Shown here: piece after piece, positions 23,765 to 37,503 of the stretch
Position numbering within the stretch: the stretch's first letter is position 1
Layout: each line of letters begins with the position of its first letter
Assembly: GCA_037013685.1 (NCBI GenBank)
Contig: CM072887.1
Location: 40,351,154-40,415,153, forward strand
Direction of reading: 5' to 3'
DNA from: Acridotheres tristis
Lineage: Eukaryota; Chordata; Aves; Passeriformes; Sturnidae
DNA: 64,000 nucleotides
The notes under the pieces: generated by a model
What the model saw: the letters and a program-made list of their open reading frames with translations, nothing else
The model's database searches: none
Told to the model about the DNA's origin: nothing
Made by a program: the position numbers and the translations under genes

Positions 23765-25300
23765 TCATACAATAACATAGAATAGTTAAAGTGGGAGCAG
23801 ACTCGTGGAGACTGCCTAATCCAACCCTATGTTCAAATCAGCCCAGCTAGAGCAGGTTATGAGGACTGTATCCTGTCACATTTTTCATATGCCCAAGGAT
23901 GAAGACTGCAAAACCTCCCTGGGCAACCTGTGACATGGTTTCACTATACTAACTACAAAAACTTTTTCTTACATTTAAATGAAATTTCCATTCTTTCAGT
24001 TTGTCCATTTCCTCTTGTGCCATCACTGGACACCACTGAGAAATCTGGCTCCTTATTTGCTCCTGCCCTCAGATATCTACTCACATTGATTCACATCTTA
24101 CTCAAGAGGAAGTGATGGCTCCTGAAAGCCATGTATGTTTCTTCAGGAGGCTTATTTGCTTTTTAGTATCAAAGTCATAATTACTCTGAGCCTTTTTTTC
24201 TCCAGGCTGAACAGCCCCAGAGGTCCCAGGATCACTCTCTGTATTTACACCACTCATGATTGGCCTCTAGTAGTACTTCATGCCACTGATAACAGCCTGC
24301 TGAGCCAAGTAATTCAACCAGTTCTCAATTCACCTCCCTCTGCATTTGTCTAGTCCATATTTCATCAGGTTTTCTCTGAGGATTTTACAGTAGTGAGTGT
24401 TGAAAACCTTACTGAGCTCAAGACAAACAACTTTTACCACTCTCACCCACCAAGCCAGCCCTCTCATCAGAGAAGGCTATTAGATTGGCCAAACAGTTTC
24501 CCTGTTCCAAATTCATGTTAACCACTCCTACTTGTCACCTACTTGTCCTTAATATTTGAAAATTACTTCCAGGAATATTCACTTCATCAACTTCTCAGGG
24601 ATCAAGGTAAAGTTGACCATCCACTAGTTTCTGGGTCCTGCTCCTTGCCCTTCTTTGGGTGACATTTGCCTTCTTCCCACCATTAGAAGCCTCCCCCAGC
24701 CACCAGGGAAGTTTAGACACTCAAGATTGGCCTCATTATGATGTTGACCTTTTCCTTTTGCGGACAATGTATCTACAGAAGCCTGTCCTGTATTTCTTCC
24801 TGTACCTCTCCACATTCAATTCCACATGGTGTTGGCTGTTCTAACCCAACCCCTACATGTGCAGTCTGTATTCCTGTTCGGTCACCTAATTCTGCTTCTA
24901 CATCTTGTGCAGTTTCCTTTTGTGTCTCAGTTTTGTCGGGAGCTTCTTGACCTCCTGCCATATTTCCCTGATTTTCTGCCACTGCTGTGGACCATTCCTG
25001 AGGCTGGAGGAGATCATGCTTGAAAATCAACCAGATCTTCTGGACCTCTCTTCTCTCCAGTGCTGTCTTCCATGGGCTTCCTCCAAGCATATCCTTGCAG
25101 AGGCCAAAGTCTCTTCTCTTAAAGCCAAAGGTGATGATCCTGCTTTTCATTCTGCTGCCTCTTCTCAGAATCCTGAATGCCATCATCCCACGATCACTCC
25201 AGTCAAGCCTGTCCCAAACCTTCACATTCTTCATAATAGTTTGTACTTGTTTGTAGGTACAAGGCCCATCTCCCCTTGTCAGGTCCTGAATCACAAGTGT
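23765..25300 (-). mobile_element. CR1 LINE with internal deletion and foreign 93-bp insert
   Basis: This is the largest transposon in the window. On the minus strand, about 25200-24950 encodes the EN-to-RT linker: residues such as WSDRGMMAFRILRRGSR, then RRDFGLCKDMLGGSPWKTAL and QKIWLIFKHDLLQ, match CR1 ORF2. About 24560-24225 is RT, with MNLEQGNCLANLIAFSD, then a decayed SKVFNTHYCKIL (SKAFDTVSHxIL) and ENWLNYLAQQAVISGMK. At 24220/24221 the RT block GSILGP-like sequence joins directly to LGLFSLEK, the ORF2 C-terminus, so the catalytic FADD box and thumb are missing. The 3' UTR ends at about 23770 with the usual AACATAGAATAGTT-like tail. A 93-bp insert lies at 24094-24186. Stops and frameshifts are frequent, so it is inactive. 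Confidence 0.9.
24094..24186 (+). repeat. 93-bp duplicated segment, copy B, inside CR1
   Basis: This is the second copy of 22038-22130. CR1 sequence resumes on both sides (ACATTGAT on the left, CTGAGCC then CTCCAGGCTGAACAGCCC on the right). Only about 10 bp of the expected CR1 sequence (GAGATCTCCC in related copies) is missing. No target-site duplication or poly-A is seen, which argues against ordinary transposition. Confidence 0.9.
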
Positions 25301-25309
25301 CACAAATTT

Positions 25310-28300
25310 ATCATCACTGCACTCCAGAAAACTGCTGGATTCTTGTGTACTGTTGTGTTTTCACCCCAGCAGATCTTGGGTAAGCGATTACCTATGAAAC
25401 TCTGGAGAAAAACAACTGTAAGAACATCATGAAAAATTATAGATCCACAGATCAGTGAGCTAAGATGAAACATTTGCAAAGTTTTAGGGAACATGATGAA
25501 CTTACATTGAACCTTGAGTAAATATGTACACAGATTCAAAGAGATTGTGAAACACCAATATAAGTTGAAATGGGATTCAGAATTGCTATTAAGAAAAAAG
25601 TAAAGTAATGAGGCTGGTGGTGATCTTCAAAGTTTAGTTTCATTTTCACTAATCCCATTGGGTTTATGATGAGAATGCTGAGAGGACCAGGATCTGAAAC
25701 ATTCAACACTATTGAAGACTGAAATTTAAGCATGAATATATTCACTCAATCAAGGATTTTGACTCCAAGAGAAGCTGAGGAATTAAAATAATAGGTTACA
25801 TATTTCTTGAGTGTTAATCAGCTCTTAGCACCTTTAAAAAACGAGTAAACATAGTAATTCTTATTTTACAGTTTAATTCCTCTTTCTTCACATTTAGGGG
25901 AAGAGAGGTAGGGAAGTTGAGTAACTTGCAAGAACAGGTATTAGCATGTTAGGGTTACTGGCACTTCATTCAAAGCTCATTTCAGATCACACTCCTCTCT
26001 GAATACATTTCCAGAAATCCAATTATTCCTGGCATCAACACTGATAGTTTTTAAAATCTAATTATAATGGAAGGAATGTGGTACAGAAAATGCCTTTTTG
26101 TAAGCATTTGATACCTCACTCTACAAAATTATTCTGCAGAAGCAAAATTGAAATTAATTCCAGCTTGGATAAAAACACCAAAATCTAGGAATTGTCCGGA
26201 TGTCACAAGCAGCAGGTAAACCAGGAACAGCAATGTCCTGAGCTGGGTGTGGGTGCAGCAGGGAACCACCAGGACTGAGTGAGATAAACCATACATTGCA
26301 TCTGCAGGTGATAGCCAATTTGGAGTGGCACAAGCACCAGTGAAGGCACAGGAAAAAGCTCCAAAGGTAACCTGGAAGAGTCTGAAATGTGTGTAGTGCA
26401 TAAGGAAAAGGGACTCAGATTGCACTAAAAGCACATTTAATATTTAGAGGAACAAGTATTGGGAAAAAAAGACACAATAAGCAGAAATATCCATAGGACC
26501 CACAAAGCACTTACTACCAATATCAAATAGTAAAAGCAGTGTTTTAGCACAAGAGAATGATAAACAGAACTTACATTTTATGATATTTTGTATGCGGAAG
26601 ACTCATGTTAGGTAGAGGGGAAAATGAGAATCTCTTCATGTGCAGTGAGCAAGAGACTGCTGAGACCCATCTTTGAGTCATAATTTTAAAAAAAAGAGAG
26701 GAATAAATCATGCTGCTAGAGGAAGGACTAAAAAAAGATATTACGAAAATGAGTGAAATAAAGTATCTGTGATGAAAATCCATCAAAATGTCCTAATATT
26801 GGATCCTTTGACTGCTTAAATTTTGTCATGGGCTTCCTAGAAGCATTCAGAGAGACAGAAAAAAAAAAAAACATTATTCTACAGGAAAGGCACTTGAGGA
26901 GGTATGATTAAATACACATTATGCATTTCTCTGCCATAGGCTGGATTTGAAGAGAGACTCCTCATAACTGATGGATGGATGGATGGATGGAGGGATGGAT
27001 GGATGGATGGATGCTGAAGAAAAGATAGGATGTTAATGCTACCTAGACAGTGGCCAGCCATTGTCTCCTAAGCAGGAAGGGAAGAGACCAGCCCTGGGGG
27101 TCAGTGTTAGGTGCTCCTTTCCCAGGCACCCCCAGCATGAGCTTGTTGGAATGGGGAGCTCATCACTCCCTCACCCAAAGAGGGCTCAAGGTGGGCTTCA
27201 CTCGAAGGTGGGACTGGGGAGAGCTGCAAGAACATCCTCAGGCAGCAACGTGAGACCCCAGTGGGGGCTGGGGGTCCATGCCCAGGAGGGGAGGGCAGGC
27301 AGGGTCACATCAAAGCCTCCATCACTGGGAGCACAGCAGGCTCTAGAGCCAAAATATAGACCAGTGGAAGGAACCAGTCAAACCATTCGTGGATCAAACC
27401 TGGGAGATGGACAGAAAACTAATATTGAATGTACACAAGAAGCAGCCGTCAACCAGCATTATAACAGGTGTGAAACAGCAGTCTCTCATTTTTCCCACCC
27501 CACATTCCCAACAGCTTTCTTCTTCCCAGTGCCTTTCTGAAATGAACAGTGGTCAGTGTTAGTTGTGTTGTTGGCATTTATCTGGGAGAATGAAATCATG
27601 ACCTGATTTCCTTTTCCCAAAGTTTCCTCTACAATAAAGGTCAGCAAAAGCAGTAGTTTATACATCTGAGATAGGCACAATTTCCAGCCTGCTGACTTTC
27701 ACAGACAAAAGACCAAACACAGAAGATCACTAACCCAAGGTGACTAGCAAAAATATTTTTTTTAATCCTAAAACTTTCTTATTGAAGGAAAGACCAGTGA
27801 GTAAATTTCACACAATTCATATTAGCAGAAAGAATATGTCTTTATCACTTCATTTCCTTTCTGCCATGAGACATATTGTAATTGTCAAACAGAATGAAAA
27901 AGTAATGGCTTGCAGCAACAGTGCAAATCCCGGAAAATAGGTGAAATCTTTTAAAGAGCAGACTGGTGAATTTGTGGAGTTACTGATGTAGGTGGTTTAT
28001 TAGTAATAACATGTCTGTGAAGGAAAGATAAATTTTACTCCAAGACACTGCTGAGGCTCTGAAGGATCTATCCTGCCATGAACTTCTGTTAGTTCCTTAT
28101 AAATATCTTGTGCTCTTCATTGACCCACTCCAGACATAAAATCTTAAAGAGTTGATATCAGACCATCTCCTGACCTGCAACAGGAAGAAATGTGCCCAAG
28201 AGAGACCAGAAAATGGCAGAAGGCAGGACTTGGGATTTCACTGATATACAAGATTTCACACTGGCATTTTGTGTATCTCTACCAGACAGCAACCTCACTT

Positions 28301-31300
28301 GATCCATACACAACTCTCTGCACCAGAGAACTCATACTGGAGTCATTAACCAGCTCTCAAGCTTGCTCCAGCTCTAATTTGCTGACTCTTAAACTAAATA
28401 CAGTGTTGGGCTTCCCCCTACAAACCTATGTTGAAAATACTCAGCTCCTCCTTACTTTTGTATGCAACATGGCTGGGATTCTTTCAAATTCTCTCTACCC
28501 TCCATCTCAGCTTTGCTTAAACTTTCCTAAAGTAAGAACATTTATGCAAGGGCTTAATCTGGTGGCAAAGGATTTTTGCTGTTAAATTGTAATTAATTTA
28601 ATAAATTTTGTTAAATTGATTTTGAAGAGTTTTGATTCTTGTGGGCACTTTATTTTGCTTTTAATTTTTAGAATCAGACTGTTTCAGTGATGAGTTTTGG
28701 CCATTTCAGCTGGATGAGTAACAATAGAGTAGTCAAGGTGTTTCCTTTCCTTGCTTGCTCTATACCAGGGCTGGGTAAGCAAAGCTGAGTTCCAGGCTTG
28801 TGGAAGGCAGAGGAAGGCTGGCACAGAGCATTCCACTTGCCTGCAATTAGAAGGGACCAGCCTTTATTTCTTTGATTTATTATACCAGTAACAAAAAGGG
28901 TGAATCAATTAATCCAGCCTTAGCAGTGTCACATTAAACAATATAACCATTAATTAAACCTCATTTTTCAGTGTAGATTTTAGCCTGAAGTCACAGTCTG
29001 GTAACAAAAACTCACCACAAACCAGGGAGCAAAAATGGGTTTTCTTTTGAGATGTCTTAAGACTGCACTAAATTACACATCTGAAATGAAAATTGTGAAT
29101 ATAGGTCTGTACGTGAGGCTTTGCCTGTTAAAACATGCTTTTAACCTGGTCCTGTGCTTTTGATTCTGCATCATGTAAGAAAAGATATAAGAAAGGAAAT
29201 GTCTGGAAAAAGACATTGACTAATACGTAAAAACCATTTTATGTTTCCAGCGACACATTTTCTTGCTAAAGCTCATGAATTGTTACTCCAGCCACCACAC
29301 AGCCCTTGTGTAGTGTTCTTTTTCCCCAACACAGACTTTAACCAAGCTTCCTTGAAGTGGTTTGTGGGAGCTCAGAGGAGTTGTTTGCCAAACTGCATTC
29401 CAAACTGTTATTGTAAGTGGTGGGAAGTCTGAAGGATTCCAAGAGGAACGTTTCATACCTGTGAGAGAGTTTGGAAGAGATATGGGCTCCTTGGTGGTAG
29501 GGGCAAACCTCATTTTCTATTTGTGTCCTTATCCAAAAAGATAACAAATATGGGGAGAGGTCCCTCAAAATAGGTGGAAATCTCTCTGGATTTGCAGTGA
29601 AACTTCTGCTGGTTTGCTGAACAGCCTAGGCTGAGGAAGATGACACACTAGGACATAAAGCATGATTTTGTGAGTTTTTACAGACCCTAATTATTCTAAA
29701 CAATTTTTTCCCTAATCCCCCTTTTTTTGAGGTGGAATCTTATGCATCACATCCCAAACCATCACATTAAGTTGCTTCTTTAAAATAAAGAATCCAAAAT
29801 TTTGCAAAATTATATGCAGAAATTATTTCAGCTGTAATCCAAACATGTATTAAGGAGCTGTGGCTAGGGTTATTATTAAATTTGACATTTTGGTGTCTAA
29901 AGGTGCTTTTACTTCTTAAGTCCATCATGAGCTAAATGCTTATAGCAATATTAGAAAAGGTGTCCATAGACAACTAGAGGCAGGGGCAGGACAGACAGTG
30001 ATCATGATCAAAACCTGAGTTTACACACTCTTTCTGTATTTTCAGTGGGTAGTTACATATCTCTATAAGTACTACAATTCTAACACTGAAGCAGAAAAAC
30101 AAGATGCAGTCTCTAAGGAAAAGGATAAGCACCAGATTTATTTTGCATGGATGAGAAAAATTAGTAACATTTACTATAAAATTTGCTGGATCTTATGTAG
30201 AATTTGCCATTTACATGAGGTGGACTACTAAACAAAAGGCCTGAATAACAATTTCAGTATGACTGATAATAAGAATCTACATAAAACATTTTTAGGTTTC
30301 AAGAAAGATAGAAATAAATAAAAGTCCATGCAGAAGCTGCAAAAGCAGTAGGCACATACCACTTCTGGTTCACACATCTTTCATACAAATCCTTGGCTGT
30401 GACAAGTAATTAAGTGTTGCTTTCCAAGATTCACCCACAGTTAAATGACACCTCTTGGAAGAAACAGGTCTTTGTGTCTCACCACAATTACATTAGTTCT
30501 TCTATCATTGAGAAAACAGTATGGATTTGATTTAAAGAATGTATTTTATCCCTCTGTTACTACTGTTGTCTCATATAAATGTTGCTCTATGCTTGTTACA
30601 CAAAACTGAAATAAAATATTTCATTAACTCCTTATTTCCTAGCAGGACAAGCTGCCTTAGAAATTTCTGAAAGTATGAAACAAGAAGGTTATACTTGGGC
30701 ATAATTTTTACATCAGTATCCTCAGCTGAGAAGCTGATGCTGGCTTCAAGGTACACACCAGTTATTTGAAATAAACTGGTGGGAATTTGTTTCCAAAAAG
30801 AAGCATGAATATTTCCTTAAAGGTAATCACCCACTTGTAGCTGAAAGAATACAATAAAACATGAGAAGATAACTTATCCCTTGATCTTTATGGCCATTAG
30901 CCAATATATTTGGCTTTTTCCTCCACCAGAAAAAAATCACAACTATATCGACATTTCATTTAATCAGTCTTAAATTCATGTAAATTCTGAGTACCTTGAG
31001 TCTCAGGTGCTTATCCATGTAGTGAAAAATCTTAAAATATTGTTAAACTATTAAATATATTTTTCATCTGTGGACTCTACATCTAGAAATTTTAAGCTCT
31101 GTAAGGATAATGTATAATGAAAATGAAAAAGAATGACTGGATTATCTGTAGAGGTCTTCTACATTATAGCGAGGGTTTTTTTAAAATAAATTATTTTATT
31201 AGAACAAAGAGCTGCTTATAATATAACACATTCATCCATAGTTAAGTTACAAGTAAGCATTGCTGACAGTGGCTGTGGTCATTAAAGTTAACTCCCTTCT

Positions 31301-34300
31301 GTAAACACGAAATGCCAAAACAGAAGAACAGGAAAAGGATTTTGCTTCATAGCAACCAGTCTTATTTGAACTTTCAAATTCTCAAGACAAAATTGTCTTA
31401 CCTTCATTCAGACTTCTTTTGTTGAAAGAATGCCAACTTTTTGGACTACTTTAAATATTACTAGAGAGCTGAGAAATGAAGAATGTAGTGGGGCTTATTT
31501 TGATCTGAAGAAAGATCAGATTCTGAGATACTTATCAGAGTGCTTATGCACACTTCAGAGGACAAATATTAGAAAATGATCCAATAATTTATCTTCAGAT
31601 TATCATTATGCCAGCTTCTTTAAGCCTGTGGTATTTATTGTGTTCATTCTTACCTCAAATGCAGTAATCAAGGAATATTTCCCTTGAACAGACAAGGCTT
31701 AAATACATTAAAATAAAATGGAAAATATGGCATTGCAGAGCTTTGGTTTTATATTGAAGTTAACTAGACTGGGGACAGTAAGTCTTTTATAAACTGATGT
31801 AAAACTTAAAAAGATCTTCTAACATATTTATATTTATGATAATCACCACTTTAAATAGTAAATATGTGCTCACATACATAGTTAAACAGCTGCAAAAACA
31901 TACTTGTGAAAGACAATTGCATGCCACAATGAGATGAATAGCCTTTCTTAAAATGTTCCTGAAAATATTGCCTTTGGGGTTTTTTGAGGGTATTCCTTAA
32001 TTTTATGTATGAAAGATGGTGCTCACAATTGTTTCAACTTCATAAGAAAGGCAGTTCTTCCTTCTTCCACTGGGCCATGTAAAATGGGAATAAGAATTGT
32101 GTCCTATTAACAGTAACACAATTGATAACTTCTTACTTAGTGTCATGTAACATCATGCATCCATGCATGGATTTCCAACCTAGCATCATAAGGTAGAAGA
32201 AACTTACAATTAAACATTTAATATTCAGTTTTTCTAGGATATCTCCAGATGTCCTATAACTTGCCAGCAGGAATCCACAGTTTAATTTCACAGTGTCTTG
32301 GACACCCATGTGTGATTTTTTTATTTGGCTAGAGATTTCTGCAAGGAGATGAGGGATGCACATTATGCTTTCCTCTCTTGCCATTTCACAGGCACTAACC
32401 AGCTGAGAATAAAAGGGCTTCCTGAAACCAGGGTCTTGGGACAGAAGGACACAGCCACAGTGGTGACAGCCTGAAGAGTTGTGCCATATCTCAGATACGC
32501 TGGGTTGTGAGTACAAGAAAAGCCATTCAGGCAAGGGAACCGAATTTCTCCTGGAATAATCTGCCGTGGTCTAGCTGGGGGACCATGCTAGTGAGGGAGT
32601 CAGATGGAAATTCCCTGAGCCACTCCCCTGCTTCACAAATACTTTCCTCTAAAAGTAAGGAAACTGCTTCTTTGCTTTTAACAGTTTGTCACAATTGCAA
32701 GCTGTGGCTCCATCAAAGGATGTAACTGACAAGCAAAAAGCAGTGAACATTTTATTCTTCTTGCAGTCTCAGCTGGAGGAACCTCTCCATCTGTTGCAGC
32801 ACTCTTGGACTCTTATGCTCCAAAAGGGACTTACCCCAGAACAACCAACACATGGTCCATAATTGCTTCTAGCACCTTGTTTCCTCCCCACAACACGTAG
32901 CTCAAGATCTCATTGTTAAAAAATCTGTGTTTTTAGTAATTTCCAAGCCAGTTGGCTCTAACTGGACTTCCTAACAGCAGGTCCTCGACAGCCAGCAGAT
33001 GTTGCTACTGAGCAGCAGAGAGGCCAACACAGCCTTTCCTCCAAGGCTCGGGGTGAGCTGGAGCTTGGTCTGTGTCTACAAGCCCAACCCCAAAGGCTGA
33101 CCTTGAGTCACTTGTGGTTAGAGCTGCATGAAGGAAGCAGGGAACCCATCGAGGCACAGGGAGGCTGAATGAACAGCAAAGTAGACCTTGGAACAGAAAA
33201 TTCTCTTCAGTATTAGGAACTTTCTGATAGTTTGTGGCTTTAAAATTTGTAACACAACATTAGTGCTAGACCACCGATTTCAGCTAATGCTCATCAGCTT
33301 TATTCTAGAATCTAGTCAGTACATTTAAGTCTGTCAGACATTCAAAGACAAATGCACTTTTAGGCATTTTGATGACCATTTTAGGTACTTTTTCAAATAA
33401 TACCCTACAGCAGTGCACAGAGGGTCCATCAGTAAATTGTGCCACTCAGACCAGGAACTGCATGAAGAAATTACATTTCCTCTAGAGATCATCTTTTCTC
33501 ATAGAATATGTTGTAAAAAACACTCAAGGAAGTAAATTCAAAGGGACTTTCTTATCTTTTACTTTTCTGGACTCTAGATATTGTTCTTGTAGGCAGTGAG
33601 AATGATGGTTTGCATAACAAAGTCATCTTGTCTCCAGCTGAGATCACTGCGGTTCAGGGGTTGTGCAGGTAGCTGCGCTCAGGGAATTTCCATCTGCTGT
33701 GGAAGGGGTCAATACCATAAGATGACATCTTCATAAAGGGAAGTGACTGTGCAAACTCAATGGCTTCAATGTGAACGTTGACCTATTTTGCAAATACAGT
33801 GTCAGCGGTGGGGAGGGGAGGAGAGGTGAAGTTTCCTAGGGAATTTTTTTGTTCATTTTCTATTGCTTATTTCTGCTAAAAAGCCATTGATCTGGCATCT
33901 TTTGAGAAGGAACAGGAAACTGACTCTGCAATGCAAAAAAGTATTCCTGGAAAACTGAAGCTTCAAAATGCAGCTCTGCCTTTTTTGCTCACATTAGTTC
34001 ATTCAAAAACTCCCCTGAGTTATCCCTGGGGGAATGAAAACACTGCAGGGAAAAAAAATCTCATTATCTAACTCGATTGCTACTTAAACACTTGTCAGCT
34101 CTCTGGCAGGTGTTTATGGTTCCTTATTAGTCTTGTCACTGATGTATCTTTTCAGAGGAGAAAGTACATCATTTAACAAGGAGCTCTGAGTAAGTAGACT
34201 AGGAGACTCATCTGCCTTCACATTAATCCATGGACAAAAATCATTCTGCAGTACTTGCTCTGTCCCCCAGCTAAAGTTTTACCTTGAGAAAATCATGCTC

Positions 34301-34340
34301 CAGACATGCAATATAAATCTACTTGAAAATCTGACTCCTC
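25310..34340. other. Large AT-rich stretch without recognised genes
   Basis: Nine kilobases with no transposon I can name. A (GGAT)n array lies at 26970-27013, a G+C-richer patch at 27050-27540, and an A-run near 26858-26872. From about 29700 to 32100 the DNA is AT-rich with very short frames. The largest frames (27061-27540 +, 32133-32534 -) are unrecognised. A 14-bp perfect palindrome, ATCCATGCATGGAT, is at 32159-32172. Confidence 0.5.
26970..27013 (+). repeat. (GGAT)n microsatellite
   Basis: About eleven tetranucleotide units with one GGAG interruption. On the minus strand it reads as HPSI repeats, which is a simple-repeat artefact. Confidence 0.95.
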
Positions 34341-34345
34341 CCCAT

Positions 34346-35400
34346 AAATCACAGAATCATAATAATGTTAGTTTGGAAAAGACCTTTCAAAACATTGAGT
34401 CCAACCACTAGCCAAGCACTGCCAAGTCCACTAGTAAACCAATCCCTTGTCCAGATCACCACTGAAGGTATCAAACAGAACTGGCCCTACTACTGAGCCT
34501 AGAGGGACACAACCAGTGCCCAGCCTCCAGGTAGATTTGACTCCATTCACCACCACTCTCTGAGCCCAACTCTCTGGCCAGTTTTTAACCCAGCAAACAA
34601 TGCGCCTGTCCAAGCCATGAATAGCCAGTTTCTCCAGGATAATGCTGTGGGGAATGGGGTCAAAGGCTTTACCAAAGCCTACATAAACAACATCCTCAGC
34701 CTTTCCCTCCTCCACCAGGCAGATCACCTTGTCACAGAAGTGCATCAAGTTGGTTAAGCAGCATCCACCTTTCATAAACTCGTGTTGGCTGGGCTGGATC
34801 CCCTGGTTGTCCTGAACATGCCACATGATGGCCCTCAAGACATCTGCTCCACAACCTTCCTGGGCACCAAAGTCAAGCTGACTGTGTTGTAGTTCCCCAG
34901 ATCCTCCTTCTGGTCCTTCTTGGAGATGAGCATCACATTTGCTGACTTCCAGTCAACTGAGACCTCCCTGGTGAGTCAGGACTGCTGGGAAATGATGGAA
35001 AATGGCTTGGTGGGCAACTTGATCAGGTTCCTCAGAATCCTTGGGTGGATCCCTTCTGGTCCCATAGACCCCTATGTGCCTAAATGGTGTAGCAGGTTGC
35101 TGATCATTTTCCCCCGGAATATAGGACTCCATTCTGCTGCCCATCCATGTCTTTCAGCTCAGGAGTGGGAATACCTGAAGAACAGCTGCTCCTAGTATTA
35201 CACCTGGAGGCAAAGAAGACATTAAGTACCCCAGGCTTTTCCTCATCCTTTGTCACTATGTTTCCTTTCACATCCAATAAAGTATAGAGATTCTTTAAAC
35301 CCTCCTTTTGTTGCTAATGTATTTATAGAAACATTTTTACTTGTCTCATAAAGCTCCCTTTTGGAGCTGACAGGGAAATTCTTGGCAGAGTTGGTTTTGA
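34346..35400 (-). mobile_element. CR1 LINE with internal deletion joining RT to 3' UTR
   Basis: On the minus strand the linker appears first (NVSINTLATKGGFKE, CERKHSDKG). Then comes [22 protein letters not shown], then [55 protein letters not shown] and [21 protein letters not shown]. These are textbook CR1 ORF2 blocks. At 34440 the frame leaves RT right after DLDKG and enters the 3' UTR (antisense of GCCAAGCACTGCCAAGTCCA), so the FADD catalytic box, thumb and C-terminus are gone. The 3' end at 34346 is AATCACAGAATCAT. A one-base loss near 34840 also breaks the frame. The longest surviving frame is 135 codons (34431-34838). This copy is less decayed than those at 8-10 kb. Confidence 0.95.
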
Positions 35401-36142
35401 GTTGCCTTTTTCCATCAGGAAATGTCAAAGTCTGAAGTTTTCCTGCAGAAATAACCCTTTACTTGCTCTCCTGAGACAATGTAGGACTGTAAGATTGACT
35501 GAACACAGGATGCAAGAAATATGGATGAGTAATGGGATGTATCTCATGTGGTATGTGCAGCAAGTTTCACAGAAGTGTCATTTCCAGCCAAAGGTAGAAC
35601 AGAGATGTTGTTTTATCCATTTTGTAAATAAATGGCCTTTATTATGTCACTGAATATAGAAGCATGTTTTACAGAGAGGCCAAGCAAGAAAAAAAAAAAA
35701 TGGCATAATTTCTTAAAGGCTCATCTATCTTCTTCACTGTCTACACATATATAGATTACTATCTCTCTAACCAGCTTATTTGCTAAATAAGGGTATTGAT
35801 ATCCTGCTTGAATCCTAGGATAAACCAAAACCCAACAGACACATGTATTCAACAAAAAACTAAGACGTGGCATGGTGAAATATTACAACACTTACAGCAC
35901 CATTACCAACAACGCTAAGAGTATAACATTTACATTCAATATCTCATTATTTTTTCTAATTTAGTCAAGGCCTGAGACAAGGGCCTAGTGAAATCCTACA
36001 GAAAAAGAACAAGGATTGCTGATGCCACGTCTCCATGGCAGCACAGCTAATTTGGCAGGACAGCCCAGTGCACAGGAAGAAAAAGAGGTTATTTACAAAG
36101 ATATCTTTGATAAAAAGGGCTTTGGGGACAGGAAAATGGTCT

Positions 36143-36162
36143 GGGGGGTGGGGAAGGGGGGG
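36143..36162 (+). other. G-run cluster, possible G-quadruplex
   Basis: Three G-runs of 6, 4 and 7 are separated by one or two bases. The seven-G run can supply two tracts, so four-tract folding is possible. The position has no gene context. Confidence 0.5.
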
Positions 36163-37481
36163 AAGTCACAAAACAGTCCAAACCTTTAAAATAAATTCTT
36201 TAAATGAGTGAGACAAAATTAATTGAAGAAAAATTTATTGAGTCAGTAAGCACAGTGAGTTTCATCTTTGTTTGTTGTTGTACAATGCTATAAACCACAG
36301 TGAATGGCCCAGAATAACATTAGTGGTTCTGTGTATTGTAACCACTTCAATCAAGGCCTTTTGTTTTGAATCACCTGCCCTGCCTGCATTGGAGCCCCTT
36401 TTATAGCCCAGTAGCAGCACAGAGATCTAATTTAGTTCCACATACAAAAAGAAGCAAGGAAGAAAATATACCCATCTCTTACGCTCCTTGCTTGAATCCA
36501 CAAGAGAACAACTGGGACAACAAATAAACCGAAATGGCTATGAGAGTATTGTAAAATTTCCTCGGCTTATGACCCACAAGCAATTAGTAAATGATATTGT
36601 TACAGCATTCCTGAAGGATGCAGCTGCCCAGCTGGACACATGTGAGGGTCACCTTGGCAGTGGGAATGCCTTCCACTCCTGTGAAGAGAAGAGGGGGGCA
36701 AGGAAGGTTCACCCTGAGGCTCAGAGAGCCACGGGCACAGGGATGCTTTTAGCTCCCCATGGAGACAGGAAGGGCAGAAGTGCCTCAGAGGATTCGATGT
36801 GGTTGATATTCTCCATCAGAGAGCTCACTTCATGTCACAGGCAATGAACTGAGACTCTGCCCTTGGCGTTGCCACAAGTCTTTTGCAGTCCCCTTCCAGG
36901 TTTTGCCTGTAGAAAAAGCTCAGTGCATAGCCCCATAGTGGTTACTAAAGCAACAGAGGAGCGTTTCTGTTAAAAATAGACTCTGGCAGACATTGAAGTG
37001 CTGGTTCATGTTATGAGACATCCTCAGACCAAGGAATGCATCGTGTCTCCCACTGTGCGCATGATCACCTTTCTTCTAGCTTGGTGTAAAAGGATGACAT
37101 TTACCCCATCAATTCCCTGGCACGGAGTGGGGTTCAGACAGAGGCTGAGTACCTTGGGCTTTTGTGAAATGGTTCATTTGCCAGAGACATAAGGACTTCA
37201 TGTGGGAGCAAAATGCCCCAGGCTGGCCATGCTCCCCTACAGTGTCATGAACCGGAGCCTGCAACATCTAACCAGGCAGGTGTCTTTCCAGCATGAGGTC
37301 ACGTCCAGCATGTGATGGGGTCATGTCTCTCAGCACCGCGGGTACAACTCCTGCTCTTTTGTGTTCTCCATGCTACAGCAGTAAATTTGACATTGCTCTA
37401 AAGGCAGCATTGTAGCACATAGTCTGCAGATGCGCATATAAATGCAGGGTTGATGCTAGTGAAAACATCGTACAAAGTAAA

Positions 37482-37503
37482 TGTGTGTGTGTGTGTGAGT
37501 GTG
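37482..37503 (+). repeat. (TG)n microsatellite
   Basis: About eight uninterrupted TG units and then interrupted ones (GAGTGTG). The minus-strand frame over it reads HTHTH, a repeat artefact. Confidence 0.9.
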
